A stretch of DNA of 6,829 bases from NCBI GenBank assembly GCA_031275525.1, contig JAISOP010000247.1, positions 1-6,829 of the forward strand. Reading direction: 5' to 3'. Of the stretch, positions 6,730 to 6,829 are shown one piece after another (within the stretch, counting starts at the first letter, position 1; each line of letters begins with the position of its first letter). A program made the translations under genes and the position numbers. A model generated the notes under the pieces. The model did no database searches and had not been told where the DNA came from. It was given only the letters and a program-made list of their open reading frames with translations. This DNA comes from Tannerella sp. (GTDB lineage: Bacteria; Bacteroidota; Bacteroidia; Bacteroidales; Tannerellaceae).

Positions 6730-6829
6730 ATGGAGGATACGTTCCCTTTGGACGGCCACGGTCGGCAGCACGGGAACGCCGGCAGCGCGTATGTGTTCGT
6801 ATGCGGGTCGCCGTCTTCCGTTTTTGAAA
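6730..6829 (+). CDS. Possible start of an unrecognised gene, 3' partial
   Basis: From the ATG at 6730 the frame stays open to the window edge (33 codons), beginning MEDTFPLDGHGRQ and continuing with AYVFVCGSPSSVFE. Third codon positions are G/C-rich, like the real genes nearby, which favours this frame. It follows a plus-strand TAnnTTTG element, and the in-frame stop at 6688 precludes a start much further upstream. A competing frame from the ATG at 6707 (METVVFILWRIRS) is also open to the edge and sits closer to the promoter; a third frame stops at 6827. I do not recognise any family from so short a stretch and assign no function. Confidence 0.25.
   Translation, partial: MEDTFPLDGHGRQHGNAGSAYVFVCGSPSSVFE

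Larger units (their letters stand above)
6450..6829. other. Upstream region of the ompH pair, apparently an intergenic divergent promoter region
   Basis: This stretch has no recognisable gene over its first 250 bases. It is AT-rich and carries outward-facing TAnnTTTG elements on both strands (6485-6492 minus, 6671-6678 plus), a 13-base perfect palindrome CGTTAAATTAACG (6523-6535), and homopolymer A and T tracts (for example 6592-6600). I looked on the minus strand for the C-terminal end of a beta-barrel protein such as BamA and saw none. From about 6730 the GC content rises, suggesting that a coding region begins on the plus strand. Confidence 0.6.

Noticed and set aside
6624..6827. 67-codon plus-strand open frame ending at 6827
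   Set aside because: It begins upstream of the likely promoter, has an Arg-rich tail typical of an out-of-frame reading of GC-rich DNA, and competes with better frames.

Overview
The window looks like a piece of a Bacteroidota chromosome, most likely order Bacteroidales. Three things point there: a hybrid two-component regulator of the periplasmic-propeller (HTCS) type, a tandem pair of OmpH/Skp-like periplasmic proteins next to murI, and several TAnnTTTG promoter elements of the Bacteroidota sigma-ABfr type. Genus cannot be decided from this sequence.

Layout. Positions 1-4041 (+) hold almost all of one very large HTCS regulator. Its true start and the first part of its signal peptide lie left of the window. 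Positions 4042-4406 are a gene-free gap between convergent genes and contain an inverted cluster of CGCAAAG-type repeat units. Positions 4407-6449 (-) hold, in transcription order, ompH-like gene A (5931-6449), ompH-like gene B (5349-5846) and murI, glutamate racemase (4407-5237). The 111-base gap between gene B and murI holds three predicted stem-loops. The last of these is a near-ideal intrinsic terminator whose U-tract ends 11 bases before the murI start codon. Positions 6450-6829 contain a probable divergent promoter region and the possible beginning of an unrecognised rightward gene.

How the parts fit. The minus-strand cluster is envelope housekeeping: two periplasmic chaperone-like proteins, and the enzyme supplying D-glutamate for peptidoglycan. 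The HTCS is a one-protein sensor, kinase, receiver and AraC-type activator. Relatives usually sense glycan fragments in the periplasm and switch on a neighbouring polysaccharide utilisation locus. No such locus is on its right side, so any linked target would lie to the left, outside the window.

No wholly new system is evident. The points most worth a second look are the stem-loop spacer and terminator abutting murI, the CGCAAAG inverted repeat, an internal promoter candidate that could uncouple the two ompH genes, and the absence of bamA directly upstream of the ompH pair.
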